From Methylobacterium sp. FF17 (GTDB lineage Bacteria > Pseudomonadota > Alphaproteobacteria > Rhizobiales > Beijerinckiaceae): DNA of 64,000 nt. A program made the translations under genes and the position numbers. The stretch's first letter is position 1; every line of letters starts with the position of its first letter. The stretch covers positions 3,426,001-3,490,000 of the forward strand of contig NZ_CP107532.1 in assembly GCF_025813715.1 (NCBI RefSeq). The letters are read 5' to 3'. Shown piece by piece: positions 46,031 to 56,924 of this stretch. The notes beneath the pieces are model-generated. The model had not been told where the DNA came from. It did no database searches and saw only the letters and a program-made list of their open reading frames with translations.

Positions 46031-46783
46031 ATGACGGGTCGGACGGCGATCGTGACGGGGGCCGGCTCGGGGATCGGGCGCGTGGTCGCGCTCGGATTGG
46101 CGCGGGCGGGCTACGATCTGGTGCTGGCCGGGCGGCGGTTCGAGCCGCTCACGGCAGTGTCGGACCTGGCGCGCGAGGCCGGCATCGACGCCGAGGCCGT
46201 CGCGACGGACGTGGCGGACGAAGATTCCGTAACCCGTCTCTTCGCACGCACGGCCGAGCGCTTCGGACGGCTCGACCTCCTCTTCAACAATGCCGGGGTC
46301 TTCACGCCGGGCGCGGCGATCGACGCGGTGACGCTCGCCGATTGGCGGCGCTCCGTCGACGTGAACCTCACCGGCGCGTTCCTCTGTACGCAGGCCGCCT
46401 TCCGGATGATGAAGGCGCAGGACCCGCAAGGTGGGCGCATCATCAACAACGGCTCCATCGCCGCCCAGGCGCCCCGCCCGCATTCCGCGCCCTACGCAGC
46501 CACCAAGCACGCGATCACCGGGCTGACCAAGGCGACCTCCCTCGACGGGCGCCCCTACGGCATCGCCTGCGGGCAGATCGATATCGGCAATGCGGAGACG
46601 GAAATGACGGCCGGCATCGCCGTCGGAGCCCGCCAGGCGGACGGCAGCGTCAAGCCCGAACCCGTCATTGATGCCCGTCACGTCGCCGATGCGGTGGTCT
46701 ACATGGCCGGCCTGCCCCTCTCGGCCAACGTCCAGTTCCTGACGGTGGTCGCGACGAACATGCCGTATCTCGGGCGCGGCTGA
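46031..46783 (+). CDS. Short-chain dehydrogenase/reductase
   Basis: 250 residues, classical SDR: cofactor loop TGAGSGIG (9-16), the NNAG motif in [12 protein letters not shown], catalytic Ser142 (NGSIAAQAP) and Y-x3-K (Tyr155, Lys159 in [10 protein letters not shown]). The NADP/NAD choice is suggested by AGRRFEPL after strand 2, which favours NADP(H). Start ATG 46031 is preceded by AGGAGAGGG; a start at 46010 would place that purine-rich site inside the gene. Substrate not inferable. First core gene right of the island. Confidence 0.88.
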   Translation: MTGRTAIVTGAGSGIGRVVALGLARAGYDLVLAGRRFEPLTAVSDLAREAGIDAEAVATDVADEDSVTRLFARTAERFGRLDLLFNNAGVFTPGAAIDAVTLADWRRSVDVNLTGAFLCTQAAFRMMKAQDPQGGRIINNGSIAAQAPRPHSAPYAATKHAITGLTKATSLDGRPYGIACGQIDIGNAETEMTAGIAVGARQADGSVKPEPVIDARHVADAVVYMAGLPLSANVQFLTVVATNMPYLGRG

Positions 46784-46904
46784 GTCTCACGCACCGGACG
46801 CCGCGTTTTGCGCATCGCGTCCGAAGCGCCTACAGAACAGCCCATCGCCGCCCTTCATCGCGAACGCCCCACCGCCGCGCGCGGATCCGGAATTCCTGCC
46901 CGCC

Positions 46905-48524
<1,620 letters not shown>

Positions 48525-48756
48525 GCGGAGATCCCGGGCAGCGCCGGACAGCCGGGCAATAAATCTCCGGCTCAGCTTTCCGCGCCGGAGACAATGGGCC
48601 GAAAAGGGCTTACGCTCACTGGAAGTTGCTCGCGGCGCCCGATCGCGCGAGACAACGTTGCAGGATATGGCCGCGTCGCATTCGTGATGCGGGACCTGCA
48701 GCGGACAACTTGGGCGCCGACGTCGTGAGCGTCATTCCCGGAAGAGGGTCTGAGCG

Positions 48757-49548
48757 ATGACGACACTCCCTGCCCGTGATCTCGGCCATACCCTGGCCCG
48801 CCCGATCGTGAACGCGATCGGCTGGAACGACCTGTCCTTCGCGCTCCGGCGCGGAGTCGACGATTTCCTGGCGATGCCGACCCATGCGCTCTTCATTGGC
48901 CTGATCTACCCCCTCGTGGGCATCGTCCTCGCGACCTTCGCCCTCGGGGCCGAAGTCCTGCCCCTGGTGTTCCCCCTCGCCGCCGGCTTCGCCCTGATCG
49001 GCCCCTTCGCGGCCGTGGGTCTCTACGAACTCAGCCGGCGGCGCGAACAGGGCCTGTCCACGGATTGGGCCTACGCCTTCGCCAGCCTCTCCCGTCCAGC
49101 GGCGGGCGGCCTGATCGGGATCGGGCTGCTCCTGGCGGTGGTCTTCGCCTGCTGGCTCGTCGTCGCGCAGGGGATCTACTGGGCGCTCTACGGCGATACG
49201 GTGCCGGACTCGGCCCTCGAGTTCGCGCGGGACGTGCTCACCACGCCGCGCGGCTGGGCCCTGATCGCCATCGGCAATCTCGTCGGCTTCGCCTTCTCGC
49301 TGCTGGTGCTCGCCGTCAGCGTTGTCTCGGTGCCGATGCTGGTCGACCGGAACGTGGACACGCTGACCGCGATCGAGACCTCGCTCGCCGCCTTCCGCCG
49401 CAACCCGCGCACGCTGCTGGCCTGGGGTGCCGTCGTCGCCGGATTGCTGATCCTCGGTTCGCTGCCGCTGTTCGTCGGCCTCGCGGTGGTCATGCCGATC
49501 CTTGGCCACGCGACCTGGCATCTCTACAGGCGGGTCGTCCCCGCCTGA
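48757..49548 (+). CDS. DUF2189 integral membrane protein
   Basis: 263 residues with about six hydrophobic helices. The N-terminal segment NAIGWNDLSFALRRGVDDFL and the following helix THALFIGLIYPLVGIVLATF are typical of DUF2189 proteins. Later blocks are GPFAAVGLYELSRRREQG, SVVSVPMLVDRNVDTLTAIE and the terminal LGHATWHLYRRVV. Family function unknown. ATG 48757 follows GGGTCTGAGCG. Convergent with the response-regulator gene. Confidence 0.82.
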   Translation: MTTLPARDLGHTLARPIVNAIGWNDLSFALRRGVDDFLAMPTHALFIGLIYPLVGIVLATFALGAEVLPLVFPLAAGFALIGPFAAVGLYELSRRREQGLSTDWAYAFASLSRPAAGGLIGIGLLLAVVFACWLVVAQGIYWALYGDTVPDSALEFARDVLTTPRGWALIAIGNLVGFAFSLLVLAVSVVSVPMLVDRNVDTLTAIETSLAAFRRNPRTLLAWGAVVAGLLILGSLPLFVGLAVVMPILGHATWHLYRRVVPA

Positions 49549-49579
49549 GGGTGCGGTTCGGGGCGCCGCTGTACGCTCC

Positions 49580-50032
49580 TCAGAACTTGCCCAGCATCGG
49601 AAACTCGATGTTGAGGGCCGATTCGGCGGCGAGGGGCGCCTCGCGCCGGCGCGGCTTGCGGTTGATCACCTGCTTCAGCTTCGACTTCAGGACGGACATG
49701 TCGAACGGCTTCAGGATGAAGGCGTCCGCACCCGCCTGGTGAGCGAGGTTGATGTCCTCGAAGTCGAACGACGCCTCGGTGAGCAGGAACGGCGTGTTCA
49801 TCAGGTTGTCGTCCGCGCGGATCTCGCGCAGGAACGAGAGGCCGTCCATCGGCTCCATGTCGAGGTCCGAGATCACCAGGGCGTAGCGGCGCTGGCGCAT
49901 GCGCTCCAGGGCGGTAACGGCATCCGTCACACCCTCGACATCCGGGAATCCGAGCCGGTTCATCAGCAGGATGACCAGCTTCATCAGCTTTTCCTGGTCA
50001 TCGACGATGAGGATCGCGGGTGTCTCGCTCAT
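49580..50032 (-). CDS. CheY-like single-domain response regulator
   Basis: 150 residues: a receiver domain with the acidic pair ILIVDDQEKLMKL (Asp11, Asp12), phospho-acceptor Asp56 in ALVISDLDMEPMDGLSF, the Thr switch in PFLLTEASFDFED and Lys109 in GADAFILKPFDMSVLKSKLK. A 35-residue basic/alanine tail extends beyond a normal CheY. No output domain, so it acts by protein-protein contact, perhaps on flagellar motor or assembly given the neighbouring hook operon. It follows the BLUF gene on the same strand after 55 bases, so the two are probably co-transcribed. Confidence 0.88.
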   Translation of the reverse strand: MSETPAILIVDDQEKLMKLVILLMNRLGFPDVEGVTDAVTALERMRQRRYALVISDLDMEPMDGLSFLREIRADDNLMNTPFLLTEASFDFEDINLAHQAGADAFILKPFDMSVLKSKLKQVINRKPRRREAPLAAESALNIEFPMLGKF

Positions 50033-50087
50033 GGGTTTTCAGGGGTTCGAGGGCGGGACGACGGGGTCGTTCCGGGCAGGTCCATCA

Positions 50088-50555
50088 TCAGACGAACAGG
50101 TGATCGATGCCCTGCTTGGTCATCGATTCTGCCTGCAACGTCAGGGCGAGGGCGTGGATGGAGGCGCCTTTGGGGGTGCCGCGCTGGAACATCGGCAGCA
50201 GACTTGCCTTCTGGAAGACCGCGTCGTTGACGGGGCCGCGGACCCCCGTGGTGAACGAATTTACGAACTCACGCTTGAGGATCTCGCGCCACTCGACGAT
50301 CTGCACGTCGCGGTGGCGCGAATCGTTGCTGATCCGGGCGAAGGTCTCGCTGACCGAGGCGCGTTCGCCCTCGATGATCTGAGCCGCGAAGTTCTGCTCG
50401 ATGATCAGGAAGCTCGTGATCACCGCGAACTCGTTCTTCTTCTGCGCCTGCCGCGTGATCTCTCCGATCTCACGGGTGCGCGACAGAGCGTCGGCCGCGA
50501 GGTTCAGCCGCGAGAAGTAGATCAGGTGGACGAGGGACGACCGTTTGGCTTTCAT
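50088..50555 (-). CDS. BLUF-domain blue-light sensor protein
   Basis: 155 residues with the BLUF pattern: LVHLIYFSRLNL, AQKKNEFAVITSFLIIEQNF, AAQIIEGERASVSETFARIS, RHRDVQIVEWREILKREF. The flavin-contacting triad is there: Tyr13, Asn41 and Gln59 (Asn-to-Gln spacing of 18 as in AppA and BlrB; Tyr-to-Asn is 4 longer). The usual Gly after I-T is replaced by Ser. A C-terminal 45-residue tail follows. Single-domain BLUF proteins pass light signals to partners. Upstream of the CheY-like gene in the same direction and divergent from flgE, suggesting light control of motility; that link is inference. Confidence 0.75.
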   Translation of the reverse strand: MKAKRSSLVHLIYFSRLNLAADALSRTREIGEITRQAQKKNEFAVITSFLIIEQNFAAQIIEGERASVSETFARISNDSRHRDVQIVEWREILKREFVNSFTTGVRGPVNDAVFQKASLLPMFQRGTPKGASIHALALTLQAESMTKQGIDHLFV

Positions 50556-50728
50556 GAGTGCGATCCATCGCCTTCGATCCGGCGACGTTAGACAGATCGG
50601 CGATAACGCGGCGTAAACGCCGCGCGTCCGGAGCCGGAGCCCGGCAAAAGCTGCCCGGTCACAGCGGTCCGTGCGTTTCCTGCCGGGTTATCCCAGGAGA
50701 AAACCCAATCAAATCAACGGTCTGACGT

Positions 50729-50744
50729 TGGCATAGCGATTGCG
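50729..50744 (+). promoter_or_regulatory. Sigma-54 promoter of flgE
   Basis: TGGCATAGCGATTGCG (50729-50744) has GG and GC exactly 10 bases apart and matches TGGCAC-N5-TTGCA well. It lies 65 bases before the flgE start, on the correct strand, in the otherwise gene-free divergent region. Confidence 0.75.
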
Positions 50745-50808
50745 GATCGGGATCAGGACCGGTGCGCATGCGTTCCGGTGGCTCCCTCGTCAGTCAAGGT
50801 TCCGGGTC

Positions 50809-52200
50809 ATGGATGTCTTCACCGCGATGCAGACGGCCGTTTCCGGCCTGAAGGCGCAGTCTTTCTCCCTGGAGAACATCTCGGGAAACATCGCGAACTC
50901 GCAGACCACCGGCTTCAAGCGGGTGGACACCAACTTCGTCGACCTCATCGCCGAGCAGCAGACGCCGACCCGTCAGGTCGCGGGTTCGGTCGCGGCCAAT
51001 TCCCGGCAGACCACCACGGTCCAGGGCAGCCTGAACGCCACCGAGGTCGGCACCAACATGGCGCTGAACGGCGAGGGCTTCTTTGCGGTCCAGACCAAGA
51101 CCGGCGACGCCGCCGGACAATCGACCTTCTCGGCCAGCGATTTCTATACGCGACGCGGCGATTTCGCCCCCGACAAGGACGGCTACCTCGTCAACGGCGC
51201 GGGCTCCTACCTGAAGGGCAACAGCCTCGACCCCGTCACGGGCCAGGCCACCGGCGAGGGCCCGATCAAGATCTCCAACTCGATCCTGCCGGCCCGACCG
51301 ACATCGACCATCACCTACTCGGCCAACCTGCCCAAGACGCCGGCGACGAAGAACGCCAATGCGAGCATAGCCGGGTCGGAACTGCTCGGCACGCTGGCAT
51401 CCGGCGCGAACCCCGCCATTCTGTCCGGCACGGGGACCAAGACGGTTTCGGCAGCGGATTCGGCGAGCTTCATCAACGGCAGCATCGACGGTCCCTCGCT
51501 GACCGCCTACACCGAGAGCGGCGGTCCGGTGGGCATTCAGACGCGCTGGGCGAAGGTCCAGAATGCGGACACGGAAACGGACACCAAGGACGTCTGGAAC
51601 CTGTTCTATGCCGACAAGAGCACGGTGACGAGCACCTCGACCTCCTGGACCAATGCCGGCACGGCGTTCGAATTCAGCAGCAGCGGGCAACTGACCTCGC
51701 CGACCACGACAGCCGTGACCATTCCGGCCCTGACCGTCGATGATGTCAGCCTCGGCAACATCCAGCTGAACTACGGCAGCGGTGGCCTGACCGCCTACAC
51801 CTCCTCGGGAGGTACCGTGACCACGAACACGCTGACGCAGGACGGCTACAGCTCGGGCACGCTGAACAACCTCAGCATCACCAAGGACGGCAAGGTCTCG
51901 GGCACCTACAGCAACGGCAATACCGTCGCGCTCGCGAACATCAAGGTGGTCCAGTTCAACAACTCGGACGGCCTCAAGGCGAACTCCAACGGCACCTACG
52001 AGCAGACCCTCGACTCCGGCACGCCCCTCGTCGGCCTGAATGGGACGGCCGTGATCGGGGGCAACGTCGAGCAATCGAATACGGACATTGCGAGCGAGTT
52101 CTCGAAGATGATCGTAACCCAACAGGCGTATTCGGCGAACACGAAGGTGATATCGACCTCGCAGGATATGATGTCGGCGTTGATGAACATCATCCGTTGA
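50809..52200 (+). CDS. flgE: Flagellar hook protein FlgE
   Basis: Builds the flagellar hook. 463 residues from ATG 50809 (MDVFTAMQTAVSGLKAQSFS). The N-terminal rod/hook motif is ENISGNIANSQTTGFKRVDT, and the C-terminal helix contains IASEFSKMIVTQQAYSANTK and VISTSQDMMSALMNIIR, the family's coiled-coil ends. The middle is threonine/serine-rich, as in exported hook proteins. The frame is open to 50740 but the conserved N-terminus sets the start. First gene of flgE-flgK-flgL, behind a sigma-54 promoter. Confidence 0.93.
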   Translation: MDVFTAMQTAVSGLKAQSFSLENISGNIANSQTTGFKRVDTNFVDLIAEQQTPTRQVAGSVAANSRQTTTVQGSLNATEVGTNMALNGEGFFAVQTKTGDAAGQSTFSASDFYTRRGDFAPDKDGYLVNGAGSYLKGNSLDPVTGQATGEGPIKISNSILPARPTSTITYSANLPKTPATKNANASIAGSELLGTLASGANPAILSGTGTKTVSAADSASFINGSIDGPSLTAYTESGGPVGIQTRWAKVQNADTETDTKDVWNLFYADKSTVTSTSTSWTNAGTAFEFSSSGQLTSPTTTAVTIPALTVDDVSLGNIQLNYGSGGLTAYTSSGGTVTTNTLTQDGYSSGTLNNLSITKDGKVSGTYSNGNTVALANIKVVQFNNSDGLKANSNGTYEQTLDSGTPLVGLNGTAVIGGNVEQSNTDIASEFSKMIVTQQAYSANTKVISTSQDMMSALMNIIR

Positions 52201-52245
52201 GGACGCCGACATCCGGCCGTGCCGTGATACCGGGGGAGGGGGCTC

Positions 52246-54123
52246 GTGAGCTTTAACGCCATCAACACCGCGACCGCCGGCCTGAAGGCGACCCAGGCCG
52301 CCATCGGCGTCGTCTCGCAGAACATCGCGAATGTCGGTACGGTCGGCTACTCCAAGCGCACCATCACCGCGGTGGCGCAGGGGGTCGGCAATTCCAGCGT
52401 CTCGATCGGGGCGATCGGGCGCGCCCTCGACGCGGCCTCCCTGAAGCAGTTGCGCATGGAGACATCCGGCGCGGCCTATACGGGTACCCTCTCGGCGGTG
52501 CGCACGCAGCTCGATCAGCTCTACGGCACGCCGGGGAGTACCACCGCCCTCGACGGGGTGGTGAACGACTTCGCCTTATCCCTGCAGAGCCTGGTCAACG
52601 ACCCCACCTCCGTGGCGGCCCGGTCCGCCGTGATCTCGAAGGCGGCGAACCTCGCCTCGAGCATCGGCACGATCGCGAACGGCGTGCAGCAGCTGCGTAC
52701 CGCCTCGGAAAGCCAGCTCGGCAGCGACACCGCCAAGGCCAGCGAGTACCTCAAGGCCATCGCCACCCTGAACACCCAGGTCACCGCTGCCACCGACGAG
52801 GGCACCCGCGCGGACCTCCTCGACCAGCGCGACCAGGCCATCAACGGCCTGTCCGCCTATCTCGACGTCCAAACGGTGGATCAGTACGACGGCACCGTCT
52901 CGGTCATCACCACGTCCGGCATGACGCTCGTGGACCGCGGCGCGGCGGCGACCCTGAGCTTCGACGGCCGGGGCACCCTGTCACCGGAGGCCGCCTATTC
53001 CACGGATCCAGAGACGCGCGGTGCCGGCACCATCACGGCCACCACCCCGGGCGGCTCGCGCATCGACCTGATCGCCGCCAAGGCGATCCGCTCAGGCTCC
53101 CTCGCGGCCGGCGTCGAGCTGCGTGACACGATCCTGCCGCAGGCGCAGCGCCAGCTCGACGAGCTCGCCGCCGGACTCTCGCGCTCGATGTCGGACCGGC
53201 AGGTGACGGGCGCGCCCCCGACCCCCGATACGACGGGGGTGATGGATATCGACCTGACCGGGCTCAAGGCCGGGAACACCATCACGGTGAGCCTCAAGGA
53301 TGCGCAGGGCATCGCCTATAATCGGGTCCTCGTGCCCTACACGTCGGACCCGACCCCGAGCATCAAGCTCACGGACCTGAACGATCCGACAGCCAAGCTC
53401 AGCCTGGTCGACCTGCGTGGAACGGATCCCGACCTGAGCACGGCTGTCCAGGCCGCCCTCGGCAGCGACTTCATCGTGGAAGACCAGACGAGCCTCGGTG
53501 CGGGTGGCCTGCGGATCAGCGTCAAGGCAGGGCCCGGCGCGCAGACGCTGCTGGGAATCAGCGCCAGCGTCACGACGCCGAAGGACACGACCACCTTCCA
53601 GAGCGGTGAGGCCCAGGTGCCGCTCTTCCTCGACGGGACGGCGAAGGGGAAGCTCTATACCGGCTCGTTCGACGGGGGCTCCCAGCTCACGGGGTTCGCG
53701 CAGCGCATCGGCGTGAACCCGGCGCTGGTCGCGAACACCGCCAACCTCGTCAACACCACCGCCAACGCGCTCCCCTCCGACACGACCCGTCCGCAATTCC
53801 TCTACGCGGCACTGACCGGCACCGACCGCACCTTCGCGGCGGCGAGCGGGATCGGCGGAATCGAAGCGCCCTACAGCGCCAGTGTCCAGGATTTCGCCCA
53901 GCGCATCATCGACGCGCAGGGGGCCGGCGCCGCCACGGCCCAGAGCCTGGACGAGGGACAGAGCATCGCTCTGGCGACCGCGCAGTCCCGCGTCGCCTCG
54001 GTTTCCGGTGTGAGCATCGACGAGGAAATGTCCAAGCTGGTGCAGCTCCAGACCGCCTACAGCGCCAACGCGCGGGTGCTCACCGCCGCCCGCGACCTCC
54101 TCGACACCCTGCTGCGGATCTAG
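52246..54123 (+). CDS. flgK: Hook-associated protein 1 FlgK
   Basis: First hook-filament junction protein. 625 residues. GTG start (52246) after a strong GGGGGAGGGG site. N-terminus SFNAINTATAGLKATQAAIG and SQNIANVGTVGYSKRTI; the characteristic FlgK coil TPGSTTALDGVVNDFALSLQSL region follows; C-terminus ISIDEEMSKLVQLQTAYSAN-like (SGVSIDEEMSKLVQLQTAY) and ARVLTAARDLLDTLLRI. Starts 45 bases after flgE and is followed 8 bases later by flgL. Confidence 0.93.
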   Translation: MSFNAINTATAGLKATQAAIGVVSQNIANVGTVGYSKRTITAVAQGVGNSSVSIGAIGRALDAASLKQLRMETSGAAYTGTLSAVRTQLDQLYGTPGSTTALDGVVNDFALSLQSLVNDPTSVAARSAVISKAANLASSIGTIANGVQQLRTASESQLGSDTAKASEYLKAIATLNTQVTAATDEGTRADLLDQRDQAINGLSAYLDVQTVDQYDGTVSVITTSGMTLVDRGAAATLSFDGRGTLSPEAAYSTDPETRGAGTITATTPGGSRIDLIAAKAIRSGSLAAGVELRDTILPQAQRQLDELAAGLSRSMSDRQVTGAPPTPDTTGVMDIDLTGLKAGNTITVSLKDAQGIAYNRVLVPYTSDPTPSIKLTDLNDPTAKLSLVDLRGTDPDLSTAVQAALGSDFIVEDQTSLGAGGLRISVKAGPGAQTLLGISASVTTPKDTTTFQSGEAQVPLFLDGTAKGKLYTGSFDGGSQLTGFAQRIGVNPALVANTANLVNTTANALPSDTTRPQFLYAALTGTDRTFAAASGIGGIEAPYSASVQDFAQRIIDAQGAGAATAQSLDEGQSIALATAQSRVASVSGVSIDEEMSKLVQLQTAYSANARVLTAARDLLDTLLRI

Positions 54124-54131
54124 AGGCCCCG

Positions 54132-55946
54132 ATGAGCATCGCGCCCTTCAACGCCAGCACCTATCTCAGCGACCGGAACACGGCGAACCTCGTGGGGCTG
54201 AAGAGCCGCCTCGACACGCTGACGAACCAGCTCGCCAGCGGCAAGACCGCGACGACCTATGGTGGTCTCGGCGCAGGCCGCACCACCAGCCTCAGCGCGC
54301 ATGCGGCCTTGAGCGCCCTCGACGGCTACGACGCCGCGATTAATGGCGCCACCACGCGGGTCGCACTCGCCAATGCCAGTGTGACGCAGATCAACACCCT
54401 CGGCGACAGCCTGCAGCGCTCGCTGAACGCCAGCAACACGTCGACCCAGGCAAACACGGCCAAGATCGCGAGCAACAGCCTCGACGCCGCCATCGATGCC
54501 CTGAACGTCGACGCGGCCGGCCAGTACATCTTCGGAGGTCGGGCGACGGATTCGCCGCCGGTGGCGCCGGCGGACACGATCCTCAACGGCGATCCGGCTG
54601 CCGGGCTCGCCGGGCTGAAGGTCCTCATCGCCGAACAGAAGGCGGCAGACCTCGGAAGCGGTCAGGGCCGTGTCGCGGCAGCCCCGCCAGTCGGGTCCAC
54701 CGTGACCGTGAGCGAGGAGGGTGCGGATGCGGCCGGAATGGAGACGCGCGCCAATTTCGGCTTCCGGCTCGTGAGCGCGACGAGTTCCAACCCGACCGCG
54801 ATCAAGGCGAGCGCGACGGCTGGCGGCACGCCCGCAGACGTGAGCGTCACGCTCGCGGAGGTCCCGAAGGAGGGAGACCGCATCCGCGTCACCCTGAACC
54901 AGCCCGACGGCACCCAGACCTTCAAGGATTACACGATCAAGGCCTCGGCCGCCGACAACGACCCCGACGCCCTGCGCCCGGACGTCGCCGAGGCGGAGCT
55001 GAACAAGCGCTTCGGGACGGATCTGGAGAAGAACTTCGGCGGCGCCACGGTGGCGGGGATACAGGGTCCCGAGCGTCTCGGGATCACCGCGACCTTCGCC
55101 AACGGGACGCCGGCCTCACTGACGCTCGCGGTCGGCGCCACGCCCGCCGCCGGCGACACCGTGACGGTGACCGTCGGCATGCGCGACGGGACGACCCAGA
55201 CGCTGACCTTGACGGCCAAGGCCAACGCCGATGCCGCGTCGGCCACTGAATTCTCGATGGTGGGTGACGCACCCACCATCGCCAAGAACCTCTCGAACGC
55301 CGTAAACAACGCCCTGAAGGGGGCCGCCACGACCACCCTCGCAGCGAGTTCGGCCTCTCGCGCATCGCAGGATTTCTTCGCCGGATCGCAATCGGCCGGG
55401 CTTGCACCCCGCCGGGTCAACGAGAGCCAGACCGGCTACGTCGAGGCGGCCAGCACGGGGACCGTGATCTGGTACACTGGCGACGACACCGCCAGCGATC
55501 CGCGCGCCACCGCGACCGCGCAGGTGAGCGCCAACCGCGTGCTCAACATCGGCGTGCAGGCCAACGAGGCGCCGATTCGGGCCGTCCTCGCCGGGCTCGC
55601 CGTCATGGCGGCCGATGGCGGCACCACGGGCACGGCCGGAACGGTGGATGCCCTGCGCTTTCGCGCGCTCGCCGAACGCAGCCAAACCCTGCTCGCCTCG
55701 GACACCGCGCAGGGCGGCGTGCCGGGCATCGCCAGCGACCTCGGCCTCGCGGCAAGCACCCTCGCCAACACGAAATCCGAGAACCGGACGAACCGCGTCG
55801 CCCTGGAGAACTCCCTCGACGGGGTCGACAATATCCCGGCCGAGACCGTCACCGCGCAGTTGCTGCAACTGCAGACGCAGCTCCAGGCGAGCTATCAAGT
55901 CACCTCGATGCTCTCGAAGCTGAACCTGGTGAATTACCTGAGCTGA
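54132..55946 (+). CDS. flgL: Hook-associated protein 3 (FlgL), unusually long
   Basis: Second junction protein, flagellin-like. 604 residues. The N-terminal helix has SDRNTANLVGLKSRLDTLTN, QLASGKTATTYGGLGAGRTT, and the C-terminal helix ETVTAQLLQLQTQLQASYQV and TSMLSKLNLVNYLS. FlgL is commonly 300-400 residues; here about 250 extra residues in the middle hold two similar beta-rich units, each with a pattern such as PAAGDTVTVTVGMRDGTTQT or PKEGDRIRVTLNQPDGTQTF, suggesting a duplicated surface domain. Third gene of the hook operon. Confidence 0.85.
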   Translation: MSIAPFNASTYLSDRNTANLVGLKSRLDTLTNQLASGKTATTYGGLGAGRTTSLSAHAALSALDGYDAAINGATTRVALANASVTQINTLGDSLQRSLNASNTSTQANTAKIASNSLDAAIDALNVDAAGQYIFGGRATDSPPVAPADTILNGDPAAGLAGLKVLIAEQKAADLGSGQGRVAAAPPVGSTVTVSEEGADAAGMETRANFGFRLVSATSSNPTAIKASATAGGTPADVSVTLAEVPKEGDRIRVTLNQPDGTQTFKDYTIKASAADNDPDALRPDVAEAELNKRFGTDLEKNFGGATVAGIQGPERLGITATFANGTPASLTLAVGATPAAGDTVTVTVGMRDGTTQTLTLTAKANADAASATEFSMVGDAPTIAKNLSNAVNNALKGAATTTLAASSASRASQDFFAGSQSAGLAPRRVNESQTGYVEAASTGTVIWYTGDDTASDPRATATAQVSANRVLNIGVQANEAPIRAVLAGLAVMAADGGTTGTAGTVDALRFRALAERSQTLLASDTAQGGVPGIASDLGLAASTLANTKSENRTNRVALENSLDGVDNIPAETVTAQLLQLQTQLQASYQVTSMLSKLNLVNYLS

Positions 55947-56094
55947 ACTGCTAACTCGGCATGCTCTGTAACGCGCGCGTTCCGGGCTCAACGCTCGCGG
56001 TCCGCCACGCGCGCGGCGTGGGCTTCAGCAAGGGACTTGGAACGGTGGACGCGATGGCTTACCGCGTGCCGAGGGTACGACGGGATCAAAGGCC

Positions 56095-56412
56095 ATGAGT
56101 CGTGCGATTCGCGCAGGCGCGGTGATTGCGACCCTGATGGCGGCGGTGCCGGGCTCGGGCGCGGAGCGGGCGCGTCCGCATGTGCCCACGCGGGATGCGC
56201 TTCGACCCTGCCCGAAGCAGGGCGCCGGCTTCGTGCGCGTGCCGGGTTCGTCCACCTGTATCCGCATCAGCGGACGTGCCGTCGGGGGTATCGACGCGGG
56301 CCCGCACGCGACCGCCCCGATCACGGCAGGACAGGTCTCCATCGATACCCGGACCGAATCCGACCTCGGCCCCTTCCGGGCCTTCGTTCGCGCGGGACAT
56401 GGACGCCCGTAG
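56095..56412 (+). CDS. Short secreted protein like the N-terminus of alphaproteobacterial porins
   Basis: 105 residues: signal peptide (MSRAIRAGAVIATLMAAVPG, cleavage near SGA), then CPKQGAGFVRVPGSSTCIRI and SGRAVGGID, then SIDTRTESDLGPFRAFVRAG. The order C-x3-G-x-G-F-x2-P-G-x2-T-C-x-R-x-x-G-R and D-x-R-T-x-S-x-x-G is that of the first strands of Omp2/Porin_2 proteins, but these have 400 or more residues. A full barrel is impossible here. It could be a porin fragment kept as a small envelope protein or a decayed porin gene. Stop at 56412 is not near any IS. Confidence 0.6.
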   Translation: MSRAIRAGAVIATLMAAVPGSGAERARPHVPTRDALRPCPKQGAGFVRVPGSSTCIRISGRAVGGIDAGPHATAPITAGQVSIDTRTESDLGPFRAFVRAGHGRP

Positions 56413-56438
56413 GCGTCCCCCGAGGAGGATACGGCCTC

Positions 56439-56924
56439 TCAGAGGCTGCGCGAGAGCACCAGGGGCTGGCTGCGGGCGACACCGGCCCGGCCATAGGGCG
56501 AGGGCGACTGCGACGGGTGACCGTAGACGGTGGGCGTGAGCGACCGGTTCATCTCGTCGGCCAGCGTCTTGACCAGACCCTCCGAGACCGTGCGGGCGGT
56601 GGCCAGCACGGCTTGGTTGGCCTCGACGGCCTGCGTGAAGCGCGCATGCGCCGCCTTCAGGGCCGCGATACCGTCCGGTGCGAAGCGGGCCAGCGCGATG
56701 GCGTTGGCCTTCGTCGCCTCCAATCCCTGCAGGTAGGCGGCGGAGAGGGCAGTCTTGCGCTCGGTCTCGGCGAGCCCCTCGCGCAGGCGCCCGACCCGGA
56801 CATGGCCACTTTCGCGGGCGAGCACGGCTTCCAGCGCTTCGAGGCTCGCGAGCACGCCGGCCACATGCGCGGCGGCGCCGGAAGGATCGGTGATGCGCAG
56901 GGGCGCGTCGGCGGGCCTATGCAT
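56439..56924 (-). CDS. FlgN-like flagellar protein
   Basis: 161 residues, mostly helical: HVAGVLASLEALEAVLARES, LREGLAETERKTALSAAYLQ, GLEATKANAIALARF, FTQAVEANQAVLATARTVSE, and a proline/serine tail. Length, helical nature and location after a FlgJ-like gene fit FlgN, the export chaperone for FlgK and FlgL. The start (56924) overlaps the FlgJ-like gene by 8 bases, so they are translationally coupled. Sequence similarity of FlgN is weak in general; the call rests on context and helix pattern. Confidence 0.6.
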   Translation of the reverse strand: MHRPADAPLRITDPSGAAAHVAGVLASLEALEAVLARESGHVRVGRLREGLAETERKTALSAAYLQGLEATKANAIALARFAPDGIAALKAAHARFTQAVEANQAVLATARTVSEGLVKTLADEMNRSLTPTVYGHPSQSPSPYGRAGVARSQPLVLSRSL

